Source: Bacteroidaceae bacterium
Lineage (GTDB): Bacteria > Bacteroidota > Bacteroidia > Bacteroidales > Bacteroidaceae
DNA length: 64,000 bases
Assembly: GCA_017536695.1 (NCBI GenBank)
Contig: JAFXGX010000036.1
Coordinates: forward strand, 1 to 64,000
Reading direction: 5' to 3'
Position numbers and translations under genes: made by a program. The notes beneath the pieces are model-generated. The model worked only from the letters and a program-made list of their open reading frames with translations, was not told where the DNA came from and ran no database searches. The first letter of the stretch is position 1. The number at the start of each line of letters is the position of its first letter. Positions 8,864 to 16,596 of this stretch are shown in pieces.

Positions 8864-10129
8864 TTACTTCCTGCCAAAGGCGGGGTCAATTTTTATCAGT
8901 GCCGACACTGCAAATGTCACTGAAGTGCAAAGCATTACCCACAGGAAGAAATTTTCGTATCCCAACCACTCCTGGATGTAGCCCGATATCATTCCCGGCA
9001 ACATCATGCCCAATGACATGAATGCGGTCGATATCGCAAAATGCGCGGTGGGGTACTTGCCTTGCGCGAAATATATCATATATAATGTATATGCAGTAAA
9101 ACCGAATCCGTAACCAAGTTGTTCGATGAAGATGCAGCTGCCGATTATCGTAAGGTCGCTTGTCATCGCCATGCTCATGTATACATATACGATGTCGGGC
9201 AACGATATTGCAATGACCATGGGCCACAGCCAGTACTTGAGTCCTTTGCGTGATATGCATATTCCGCCGAGTATTCCGCCTATAATAAGTCCGAATACTC
9301 CTACTACACCGTTGAGGAATCCGATGTCGCCCTTGCTCAGCTCAAGACCTCCTGAGGATATGGTATCCATGAGGAACAGCTTGCCAATCTTTCCTAACTG
9401 CGCTTCGGGGAAACGGAACAGCAACAGGAACAGCAGTGTCGCCCATATGCCCGGCTTCTGGAAGTAGCTCCTTATGATGTCGCCGAAGTTGTGGAATATC
9501 TCGCCTATGCTCTTCGGCATACGCGCGATGTCATTCTCGGCCTTGGGCATGGCTTTCCTGTGGTAGATGAACAGTACTGCCATGATGAGTGCCGTCACGG
9601 CGAATGTGGCACTCCATGCGTATCTTTCATCGCCCGATGATTTACCTATCCGGTCGGCGAACATAACGAGTACCCCCGAACTGAATACTGTCGCAATACG
9701 GTAGAACGTGTTTCTTATTCCCGAGAAGAACGATTGCTTCTCCTGTGTCAGTCCAAGGATGTAAAAGCCGTCAAGGGCTATGTCGTGCGTCGATGACACG
9801 AAAGCTCCTGCCATGAAGGCTATAAGCGTGAGCAGTACAAAATTGCTTGAGGGAACAGCAGAGGCTATGGCTGCGAAGCATATTACCAACAGCAGTTGTG
9901 AATAGAGCGTCCAGCTTCTGCGCGTACCCATCATCTCTACAAACGGGCTCCACAGGGGCTTTATTGTCCAGGGGATGAGCAGTATGCTTGTGTACAGGGC
10001 TATGCTTTTGTTGTCTACTCCCATGTCCTTGTACATGATGTCCGATATTGATGTTATGGCATGGTAGGGCAGTCCCGATGCAAAATAGAGCGACGGGATC
10101 CATAGCCATGCATTGTTTTTCTTGAGCAT
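8864..10129 (-). CDS. AmpG/PAT-like major facilitator permease
   Basis: The 421-residue protein has about twelve hydrophobic segments and the N-terminal pattern WIPSLYFASGLPYHAI, typical of the AmpG/acetyl-CoA transporter (PAT) branch of the MFS. AmpG proteins import anhydro-muropeptides released during cell-wall turnover. The neighbouring BadF-family kinase would phosphorylate the imported amino sugar. Promoter-like boxes lie upstream on the minus strand, overlapping the terminator of gdhA. Other PAT-family substrates, such as oligosaccharides, remain possible. Confidence 0.8.
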   Translation of the reverse strand: MLKKNNAWLWIPSLYFASGLPYHAITSISDIMYKDMGVDNKSIALYTSILLIPWTIKPLWSPFVEMMGTRRSWTLYSQLLLVICFAAIASAVPSSNFVLLTLIAFMAGAFVSSTHDIALDGFYILGLTQEKQSFFSGIRNTFYRIATVFSSGVLVMFADRIGKSSGDERYAWSATFAVTALIMAVLFIYHRKAMPKAENDIARMPKSIGEIFHNFGDIIRSYFQKPGIWATLLFLLLFRFPEAQLGKIGKLFLMDTISSGGLELSKGDIGFLNGVVGVFGLIIGGILGGICISRKGLKYWLWPMVIAISLPDIVYVYMSMAMTSDLTIIGSCIFIEQLGYGFGFTAYTLYMIYFAQGKYPTAHFAISTAFMSLGMMLPGMISGYIQEWLGYENFFLWVMLCTSVTFAVSALIKIDPAFGRK

Positions 10130-10164
10130 ATTAAGAAACTTCTAAGTCTTGTGTTTTTCTTCTG

Positions 10165-10195
10165 CGAAGATACTTAAAAAAGTAGATATACAAAA
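10165..10195 (-). promoter_or_regulatory. Promoter of the AmpG-like gene
   Basis: On the minus strand TTTTG (10195-10191), an 18-bp spacer and TATCTTCG (10172-10165) match the Bacteroidetes promoter. The -33 box falls inside the terminator palindrome of the upstream gdhA gene. Confidence 0.45.
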
Positions 10196-10230
10196 GCAAA
10201 TCCACACGCGTGTGGATTTGCTTTTGTATA
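10187..10230. terminator. 44-bp perfect palindrome terminating gdhA
   Basis: The 22-bp arms are perfect and there is no spacer at the centre (CACACG|CGTGTG). On the minus strand it is followed by a T-rich run, fitting termination of gdhA transcripts after they cross the repeat array. Confidence 0.7.
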
Positions 10231-10244
10231 TTATGCGTTATCAA

Positions 10245-10531
10245 TTCCATCTTCGGGTACAAAATTTGTCTGTGCTTGGCGTGACTCTTTGCTGCAAAAG
10301 CCCTCTAAGTCGAATCGGACAATTCCCTGTGCGCGACATTGAGTGCTTTTGCTTTCCGCAACCCACGCGGCACAAACTTCGTCTGTGCTTCGCGTGACCA
10401 ATTGCTGCAAAAGCCCTCTAAGTCGAGTCAGACGATTCCCTGTGCCATCATTGCTTTGGCGACATTGAGTGCTTTTGCTTTTCGCAACCCACGCGGCACA
10501 AACTTCGTCTGTGCTTCGCGTGACCAATTGC
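10245..10531. repeat. Tandem hairpin repeats containing copies of the gdhA 3' end
   Basis: Three units with spacing of about 113 and 126 bp. Each has a hairpin core (copies end at 10292, 10405 and 10531; good copies at 10358-10405 and 10484-10531) with the form GCAACCCACGCGGCACAA...GCGTGACCAATTGC, followed by CTGCAAAAGCCCTCTAAGT. Between cores lie copies of the last 35 bp of gdhA: 10435-10469 matches 33 of 35 bases of 10579-10613, and 10322-10343 is a shortened copy. This accounts for most of the 440-bp gap between the AmpG-like gene and gdhA. Confidence 0.85.
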
Positions 10532-10571
10532 TGCAAAAGCCCTCTAAGTAAAGTATTTCTTTTATTTGTTC

Positions 10572-11906
10572 TTATACTATTCCTTGTGCCATCATTGCTT
10601 TGGCGACTTTGAGGAAGCCTGCGACGTTTGCGCCTTTGACGTAGTCGATGTATCCATCCTCGCGTTTGCCGTACTTGACGCATGCGCTGTGGATGTTGTG
10701 CATGATTTCATGCAGCATCTGGTCTACCTTTGCACTGCTCCAGTTGATTTTGCCTGAGTTCTGGCTCATCTCGAGTCCCGATACCGATACGCCACCCGCA
10801 TTTGATGCCTTGCCTGGCGCGTATAGGATTCTCGCAGCCTGGAATATGTGGATGGCTTCTGGGGTAGAAGGCATGTTTGCGCCTTCTGATACTGCAATCA
10901 CACCGTTTGAGACAAGTCTATTGGCGTCATCGCCGTCAATCTCGTTCTGTGTCGCAGAAGGAAGCGCTATATCTCCCTTCTCGCACCACGGACGTGCATT
11001 CTCGACATACTTGCATCCGTACTTGTCGGCATACTCCTTGATGCGTCCACGACGCACGTTCTTGAGCTCCATGATGAAGTCGAGCTTCTCGCGGTCAATG
11101 CCGTCCGGGTCATATATATAACCGTTGGAGTCGCTCATCGTGACGACCTTGCCGCCAAGCTGGATGACTTTCTCCACAGTGTATTGTGCGACATTTCCCG
11201 AACCCGAAACAAGGCATGTCTTGCCTTGGATTGTCTCTCCACGTGTGCCGAGCATCTCCTGAAGGAAATATATGTTGCCGTATCCTGTAGCCTCGGGGCG
11301 TATGAGTGAACCGCCGAACTCAAGTCCCTTGCCTGTGAATACGCCATTGAACTCGCGTGTCAGCTTCTTGTACATGCCGAACATGTAGCCGACTTCGCGG
11401 CCGCCTACGCCGATGTCACCTGCAGGAACGTCCATCTCGGGGCCTATGTTACGCCACAACTCTGTGATGAATGCCTGGCAGAAACGCATTACCTCGTTGT
11501 CGCTCTTTCCTTTGGGGTCAAAGTCGGAGCCACCCTTGGCACCACCCATGGGCAGGGTGGTCAGCGAGTTCTTGAATGTCTGTTCAAACGCGAGATACTT
11601 GAGTATGCCCACGTTTACCGAGGGATGAAAACGGATACCGCCCTTGTATGGTCCGATGGCGTTGTTGTGCTGTACGCGGTAGCCTGTATTTACCTGTACC
11701 TTGCCGTTGTCATCGACCCATGTGACACGGAAAGTGAAAATTCTGTCGGGGATACAGAGCCTCTCGATAAGGTTGTTCGCCTCAAATTCGGGATGCTTGT
11801 TATACTCTTCTTCAATGGAGTGCAATACCTCCTCAACGGCCTGATAATACTCTGGCTCGTTGGGGAATCTTCTTTTTAAGTTCTCAAGCGTTGTTTCTAC
11901 TTTCAT
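10572..11906 (-). CDS. gdhA: Glutamate dehydrogenase, NADP-type hexameric
   Basis: The 444-residue protein catalyses reductive amination of 2-oxoglutarate by ammonium to give glutamate, or the reverse. The substrate region PMGGAKGGSDFDPKGKSDNE with its lysines, the following PAGDIGVGGREVG, and the dinucleotide-binding GSGNVAQ are all present, and the length is that of family I enzymes. The frame stays open further upstream, but MKVETTLENLKRRF at 11906 is the natural start because a -7 box (TATCTTTG) sits about 30 bp upstream of it. The 3' end has been partly duplicated into the repeat array that follows. It is monocistronic and probably a main ammonium-assimilation enzyme alongside the glutamine synthetase at 33.5 kb. 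Confidence 0.96.
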   Translation of the reverse strand: MKVETTLENLKRRFPNEPEYYQAVEEVLHSIEEEYNKHPEFEANNLIERLCIPDRIFTFRVTWVDDNGKVQVNTGYRVQHNNAIGPYKGGIRFHPSVNVGILKYLAFEQTFKNSLTTLPMGGAKGGSDFDPKGKSDNEVMRFCQAFITELWRNIGPEMDVPAGDIGVGGREVGYMFGMYKKLTREFNGVFTGKGLEFGGSLIRPEATGYGNIYFLQEMLGTRGETIQGKTCLVSGSGNVAQYTVEKVIQLGGKVVTMSDSNGYIYDPDGIDREKLDFIMELKNVRRGRIKEYADKYGCKYVENARPWCEKGDIALPSATQNEIDGDDANRLVSNGVIAVSEGANMPSTPEAIHIFQAARILYAPGKASNAGGVSVSGLEMSQNSGKINWSSAKVDQMLHEIMHNIHSACVKYGKREDGYIDYVKGANVAGFLKVAKAMMAQGIV

Positions 11907-11936
11907 TTTTATATCGATTTTGTAATTTTCTGTTCG

Positions 11937-11944
11937 CAAAGATA
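11937..11944 (-). promoter_or_regulatory. -7 box (TATCTTTG) of gdhA
   Basis: Exact TAnnTTTG match on the minus strand 30 bp upstream of the gdhA ATG; it supports the short start. No convincing -33 TTTG is seen. The 328-bp gap to the next gene otherwise holds AT-rich sequence and the divergent promoter below. Confidence 0.5.
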
Positions 11945-12106
11945 ATAAGTTGCTTTTAAATAATGAAGAAATGTAAGCGTTTTTTTGAAAAAACAAGAAT
12001 TTTGTTTGTTAAGTTGCTTAAAAAGGAGATTTTTGTTGTTTTTTTGCTTTTAACAAAGGAATATTGTCTGTTTTCGTAACAGAACTAATAAAAAAACTGA
12101 ATGGAT

Positions 12107-12137
12107 TTTTAAAATTCATGAAGTTGGGATAATTTTG
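12107..12137 (+). promoter_or_regulatory. Promoter of the PCMD/GEVED surface-protein gene
   Basis: TAATTTTG at 12130-12137 is an exact -7 match, with TTTT at 12107-12110, 19 bp upstream, as a weak -33. It predicts a leader of about 90 nt. Confidence 0.45.
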
Positions 12138-12234
12138 AAGAATTATTATCATGTCATAGACTTGCCTTGTTATGAGCGCTGAGTACCAGCGACTGATTAT
12201 TTTTTATTGAACAGAATAAAAAACCGATATAATT

Positions 12235-14628
12235 ATGAAGAAAATTTTTACATCATTATTTCTTGCCGCAGCACTGTCGGTACAGGCGCAGTATATTCCT
12301 AACGGAACATTCGAGAGTTGGAAGGGTGGTGGCAATGCCGGGAACACATACCAGTCGTCAGACGGTTCATTCGATGGTGGCAGTTCTGCTTTCGGATTAC
12401 GTCAGCGTCCTGGCGATGAACCTGCTGAATGGCAAGGCTCAAGCGTGAACCAGAAGGTGTGGATGGAGAAGAAAGAGACTCTTATTGAGCAGTCAGAAGG
12501 TGTTTCCGGCAGCGCTGTCAGGATGCAGAACAAGTATGTAGGCGTAATTGGAATAGGTTCTAACGCACCTGGTTTCATCAGTTTCGCGACTCCATGGGTC
12601 TATGCAATCAGCAATGTCAATGCATGCGATGGCGGTGTGTATGGCGGTATGCCGTTCACATATACTCCCGACGCCATTGAAGGCTGGTATAAAAGGAGTG
12701 GCGGAACAGGCGAGGATGCGCATATTATCGTATATATGTGGACAGGAACATTCAAGAGTAATATAAAATCTTCAGCGCCGGATGATGTGAAAGAGGATGT
12801 CGACCGTGCCATAATGGGTAAGACGTCGGACGGAATTGTGCAGGCCGGCAGGCTTATTGCAAGCTGTGATTATGCTTTCTCTACAACCGCGAATGATGAC
12901 TGGCAGAAGATTGTCGTTCCCATTGACTACGTTGCCGGTACTGAGCATTTGGCTCCCGAGAAAGTCAATGTCATTATTTCAAGCGGCGACTATTGGAACC
13001 GCTCGAACATAAAGGACGGCAGTGTGCTTGAGGCCGATGACGTGAAGTTCGTATATTATTCCGAACTTGCATCGCTTGAATATGATGGAAAGGACTATTT
13101 CGTTGCAGGCAAGGAGTCCTATACAATAGGTGCTGAGTATGACGCAAGCAAGCTCTCGCTTACTTCGAACGGCAGAGGTGCGACAATTGAAAAGTCCTAT
13201 GATGAATTGGACAAGGTGCTTACTGTCAAGGTAAAGGGTAACGACTATGCCATGAACAACAGCAACATCCATTCATATACCGTCAAATTCGATGAGGAAG
13301 GCGGGGAGGTTACTCCGACACCGGATCCTGACCCGACTCCAACACCTGATGATGTTGATTACACACCTGCGTTCACGGGTACTAAGACTAGAGAAGACCG
13401 CTGGATAAATGAAATAAAGCTCACAAGCGAGATGTTTGCCGATGAGAGTGCAAACACTATTACGGTCAATAATGATGACAAACTCTGCTATAACGACTAC
13501 ACGGGTAGTGTTACAATGAAGGCCGCTGCAGGTGAGACCGTGACTGTTACACTTAATATCGGTGATGCATCATGGATGAATGCGTATGTATATATTGATG
13601 AGGAGAAAAACGGATTTACGGCAAGCATTGCCGAAGGCAGTTATTATGAGCCGGCCGGTGACCTTCTCTCCTATTCTTTCTATAATAACGGTGCCGCCGG
13701 TGATGCAGGCGGCTGGGATAGTGCCGGTAAGGATATTGCGGGAGATGACCGCAGTACGGTTGCCCTGCCTTCGTTTGTTGTCCCTGAAAAGAGCGGTACG
13801 TATCGTGTACGTGTAAAGCTTGACTGGTGCAATATCGATCCTGCCGGCGACCGTGACGGACGTTTCGGCGACTTTATGGAAAATGGCGGTCAGATAGTTG
13901 ACTTCATGCTCAAGGTTGTAAACGGCGAGGTTGATTATACGCCGACAAATACAGGTACGAGAAATTACACAGAGCGCGATATCAATGCTGTCAAATTTGT
14001 CAGTGATGATTACGGCGAAGTCGAATATGACCTGACCGCTACAGAACGTGCAAGCGAGTATCTTGACCTTACAGAAACTGAATTGCGTTTTGTGGCTGCT
14101 CCGGGAGAACTTGTTTCTGTGGATATAGTAACAGACGGCTCTTGGGTTAACCATTATATATATATAGATTATGAGGCCGACGGGTTTACTGCAGGTATTG
14201 CTGATGGCAGCAATTATGAGCCGACAGGCGACCTTGTCTCATATTCGTTCTACAACAACGGCAGCAGCAGTGATGAGAGCGGTTGGAACTGCAACGGTGT
14301 GTCAATCACAGGAAACGACCGCAGCAAACCTGAAATTCCTGGATTTGCGGTTCCTCAGGAGGTAGGTACCTACCGTTTGCGCATCAAGCAGGACTGGTGC
14401 AGCATAGACCCGATGGGTGACAGCAATGAAAACTTTGGCGGAACATTCAGCAATTATGGCGGCCAGATAATTGATGTAAACCTTCTTGTTTCAGATGAGA
14501 CAGGCATCAACGAACTGAAAGGTGAAAACGGAAATGTGAAAACCATTTACGACTTGCAAGGCCGCAAAGTAGATAACCCGACAAAAGGAATCTACATTAT
14601 CAATGGCAAAAAGGTACTTGTAAAGTAA
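12235..14628 (+). CDS. Large secreted protein: PCMD-like domain, two GEVED domains, type IX-like tail
   Basis: The 797-residue protein starts with a short signal peptide (about 1-18, ending VQAQ). Residues about 20-280 resemble the putative carbohydrate metabolism domain (PCMD), beginning IPNGTFESWKGG. After a Pro/Asp/Thr-rich linker near residues 360-378 there are two GEVED-type repeats (about 380-565 and 570-755), each with SWMNAYVYIDEE- or SWVNHYIYIDYE-like strands and an RVRVKLDWCNIDP-like strand. The last 35 residues carry DLQGRK and GIYIINGKK, as in proteins exported by type IX-like systems. The same GEVED type is found in the gene at 3205. The coding end, including the tail, is nearly identical in DNA to the end of the gene at 45582. 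No enzyme signature is visible. Confidence 0.75.
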   Translation: MKKIFTSLFLAAALSVQAQYIPNGTFESWKGGGNAGNTYQSSDGSFDGGSSAFGLRQRPGDEPAEWQGSSVNQKVWMEKKETLIEQSEGVSGSAVRMQNKYVGVIGIGSNAPGFISFATPWVYAISNVNACDGGVYGGMPFTYTPDAIEGWYKRSGGTGEDAHIIVYMWTGTFKSNIKSSAPDDVKEDVDRAIMGKTSDGIVQAGRLIASCDYAFSTTANDDWQKIVVPIDYVAGTEHLAPEKVNVIISSGDYWNRSNIKDGSVLEADDVKFVYYSELASLEYDGKDYFVAGKESYTIGAEYDASKLSLTSNGRGATIEKSYDELDKVLTVKVKGNDYAMNNSNIHSYTVKFDEEGGEVTPTPDPDPTPTPDDVDYTPAFTGTKTREDRWINEIKLTSEMFADESANTITVNNDDKLCYNDYTGSVTMKAAAGETVTVTLNIGDASWMNAYVYIDEEKNGFTASIAEGSYYEPAGDLLSYSFYNNGAAGDAGGWDSAGKDIAGDDRSTVALPSFVVPEKSGTYRVRVKLDWCNIDPAGDRDGRFGDFMENGGQIVDFMLKVVNGEVDYTPTNTGTRNYTERDINAVKFVSDDYGEVEYDLTATERASEYLDLTETELRFVAAPGELVSVDIVTDGSWVNHYIYIDYEADGFTAGIADGSNYEPTGDLVSYSFYNNGSSSDESGWNCNGVSITGNDRSKPEIPGFAVPQEVGTYRLRIKQDWCSIDPMGDSNENFGGTFSNYGGQIIDVNLLVSDETGINELKGENGNVKTIYDLQGRKVDNPTKGIYIINGKKVLVK

Positions 14629-14870
14629 CTTTTTGCTATAGACGAGCTTTTTAGCGATTAGTCACGTGTAGCACCGCGTTAGTGGTGCCGCGTGGGGCGC
14701 TAATAAAAAAGGAAGTCAACGGCAAGAAAGTTTTAGTAAAATAAAGTCGTAAATAGTTTCGATAACGTGCGTAGCGATAGGTCGCGCGCAGCACCGCATC
14801 AGTGGTGCCGCGTGGGTCGCTAATAAAAAAGGGAGTCAATGGCAAAAAGGTTTTGTAAAGTAACTTTATT
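14629..14870 (+). repeat. Hairpin repeats with degraded copies of the upstream gene's last codons
   Basis: Two hairpin cores (about 14653-14700 and 14772-14820) of the form GCGATTAGTCACG...GGTGCCGCGTGGGTCGC each end in TAATAAAAAA. They are followed by degraded copies of the gene's last codons: CAATGGCAAAAAGG at 14601 is echoed by CAACGGCAAGAAAG at 14717 and CAATGGCAAAAAGG at 14837 (spacing 116 and 120 bp). This fills most of the 388-bp gap before the next gene; the rest is a terminator and the next promoter. Confidence 0.85.
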
Positions 14871-14907
14871 GAAAGTTGTCACTATGATATAAAACGAGTA
14901 AGTTCCG

Positions 14908-14947
14908 ATAATGCGGGCGCGATTCTGTCGCGCCCGCATTATTGTTT
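14908..14947 (+). terminator. Terminator after the PCMD/GEVED gene
   Basis: A perfect 15-bp stem (ATAATGCGGGCGCGA with its complement) closes a 5-nt loop and is followed by TGTTT. Confidence 0.8.
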
Positions 14948-15016
14948 AAAAACGTATGGCTATTTTTTTATAATCAGTGAACTTGTATTATCTTCGCGTC
15001 AAAGGAATTGTCACAT

Positions 15017-16441
15017 ATGCAGTCTAAGATAAAAGAACTATATATAAAGAGATTCGGCAGTGAGCCATGCTCGGTAGTACGCCTCACAGGCGACGGCTCC
15101 AATCGTGTCTATTTCCGTCTCTCATCCGATGATGTGTCTGTCATAGGAGCTGTGGGTGTCTCGGTCGAGGAGAACGAAGCGTTCTTCGCGGTTGCCGATG
15201 CATTGGCCAGGAGTGGGATTAATGCTCCCGAGGTGTTAGAGGTGTCGGAGGACCGCCTTGCCTATCTGCAGAACGACCTTGGCAATGTTTCGCTTTATGC
15301 TTCGTTGCAGTCATCAAGGGAGAATGGATGTTTTGACAGTGGTGATATTGAACTGCTATGCAGGACAATATCGCAGTTGCCGCATATCCAGTTCCGAGTG
15401 CCGCAATATTTCGATTTCTCGCTCTGCTATCCGGTAAGCGATTTTAACGAGCGTACCGTCATGTGGGACCTTAACTACTTCAAGTATTGTTTCCTGAAAG
15501 GAGTGGGTATAGAGTTCAATGAGTCGCTGCTTGAGGATGAGTTCGACAGCATGGCGGCAATGCTGCTGAGTGACAATGACAATGTATTCCTTTATCGCGA
15601 TTTCCAGTCGCGCAACGTCATGCTGAAGGATGGCGAGCCGTACTTCATAGATTTCCAAGGCGGCAGACGCGGACCGATATATTACGATGTGGCGTCATTC
15701 GTGGGGCAGGCGAGGGCAAAGTATACTAATGAGGCTGTCGGGGCGATGATTGATGCTTACATATCGGCCCTTGGGGAGTATAAGAAGGTAGATAAGGCAC
15801 ATTTCTTGAAGATGCTCGATCTATTCAGGGTATTCCGTCTGTTGCAGAACCTTGGAACATACGGCTATCGCGGTCTCTTTGAACGTAAGAAGGCATTTGT
15901 CGAGAGCATTCCTGCAGCTCTGTCACAGCTGGATGAGCTGCTCGGCAATGAAAACGGATTCCCATATCTGCATGCCATCATCAGGGAGATTGCCCGGCTG
16001 CCGATGTTCGTGCGTCAGGAGTCGAAAGAGCTTACCGTTGATGTCATCAGCTTCTCCTATAAGCGCGGTATCCCTGATGACCCGTCGGGTAATGGCGGTG
16101 GCTTTGTCTTTGATTGCCGCTCGATTCATAACCCCGGCCGTTATGAACCTTACAAGAAACTGACAGGCATGGATGAGCCGGTAATAAAATTCCTCGAGAC
16201 GGAGAGCAATATATCCGAGTTCCTTGAGAATGCCTATGCACTAGTCGACAATATGGTCGATACATACAGGAAGCGCGGATTTACCCACATACAGGTGTGC
16301 TGCGGATGCACGGGCGGACAGCACCGTTCGGTCTACAGTGCCGAGCATATAGCACACCATGTTGCCGAAAAGTTCGGGGTAAGGGTGGTGGTTACCCACA
16401 AGATGCAGAACAGACAATATGTGATAGAAGCAAGAACATAA
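15017..16441 (+). CDS. AmgK-like sugar kinase fused to a RapZ C-terminal domain
   Basis: The protein (474 residues from ATG 15017; a TTG lies 9 bp upstream) joins two domains. Residues about 1-315 form an APH-fold kinase with the loop LYRDFQSRNVML and the metal site IDFQGGRRGPIYYDVASF, closest in pattern to AmgK, the anomeric MurNAc/GlcNAc kinase. Residues about 345-470 match the C-terminal domain of RapZ, with DVISFSYKRGIP, DCRSIHNPGR and CCGCTGGQHRSV. In Escherichia coli that domain senses glucosamine-6-phosphate and controls GlmS synthesis; the nucleotide-binding N-terminal half of RapZ is absent. A TATCTTCG box lies just upstream. The fusion is widespread in Bacteroidetes as far as I recall; its function is unproven. 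Confidence 0.85.
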   Translation: MQSKIKELYIKRFGSEPCSVVRLTGDGSNRVYFRLSSDDVSVIGAVGVSVEENEAFFAVADALARSGINAPEVLEVSEDRLAYLQNDLGNVSLYASLQSSRENGCFDSGDIELLCRTISQLPHIQFRVPQYFDFSLCYPVSDFNERTVMWDLNYFKYCFLKGVGIEFNESLLEDEFDSMAAMLLSDNDNVFLYRDFQSRNVMLKDGEPYFIDFQGGRRGPIYYDVASFVGQARAKYTNEAVGAMIDAYISALGEYKKVDKAHFLKMLDLFRVFRLLQNLGTYGYRGLFERKKAFVESIPAALSQLDELLGNENGFPYLHAIIREIARLPMFVRQESKELTVDVISFSYKRGIPDDPSGNGGGFVFDCRSIHNPGRYEPYKKLTGMDEPVIKFLETESNISEFLENAYALVDNMVDTYRKRGFTHIQVCCGCTGGQHRSVYSAEHIAHHVAEKFGVRVVVTHKMQNRQYVIEART

Positions 16442-16596
16442 TACGTCTGATGTCTAAAAAAATGTTAAAACCAATTGTTTTTGATAAAGCGAATTGCACA
16501 AGTGATGTTATTTTGTGCAAAAACTATTGCCAATTCAAAAAAAATATAGAAATTTGCACTCGGTTTTGATGCCGACAATCAATCACTTCAATATAT

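Noticed and set aside
11907..11996. 30-residue N-terminal extension of glutamate dehydrogenase
   Set aside because: The -7 box at 11937-11944 lies inside it and homologues begin near MKVETTLENL.
14738..14756. Inverted match of GTCGTAAATAGTTT to the surface-protein tail coding region
   Set aside because: Only about 15 bases match; too short to claim an inversion.
14651..14845. Minus-strand open frame with repeated PRGTT motif
   Set aside because: It is only the translation of the two hairpin repeat cores; no promoter or start context.
1561..16590. Shared 12-mer TTTGCACTCGGT upstream of the fucosidase (1565) and acyl-CoA synthetase (16554) genes
   Set aside because: It overlaps the promoter -7/start region and is short; chance or common initiation context is enough to explain it.
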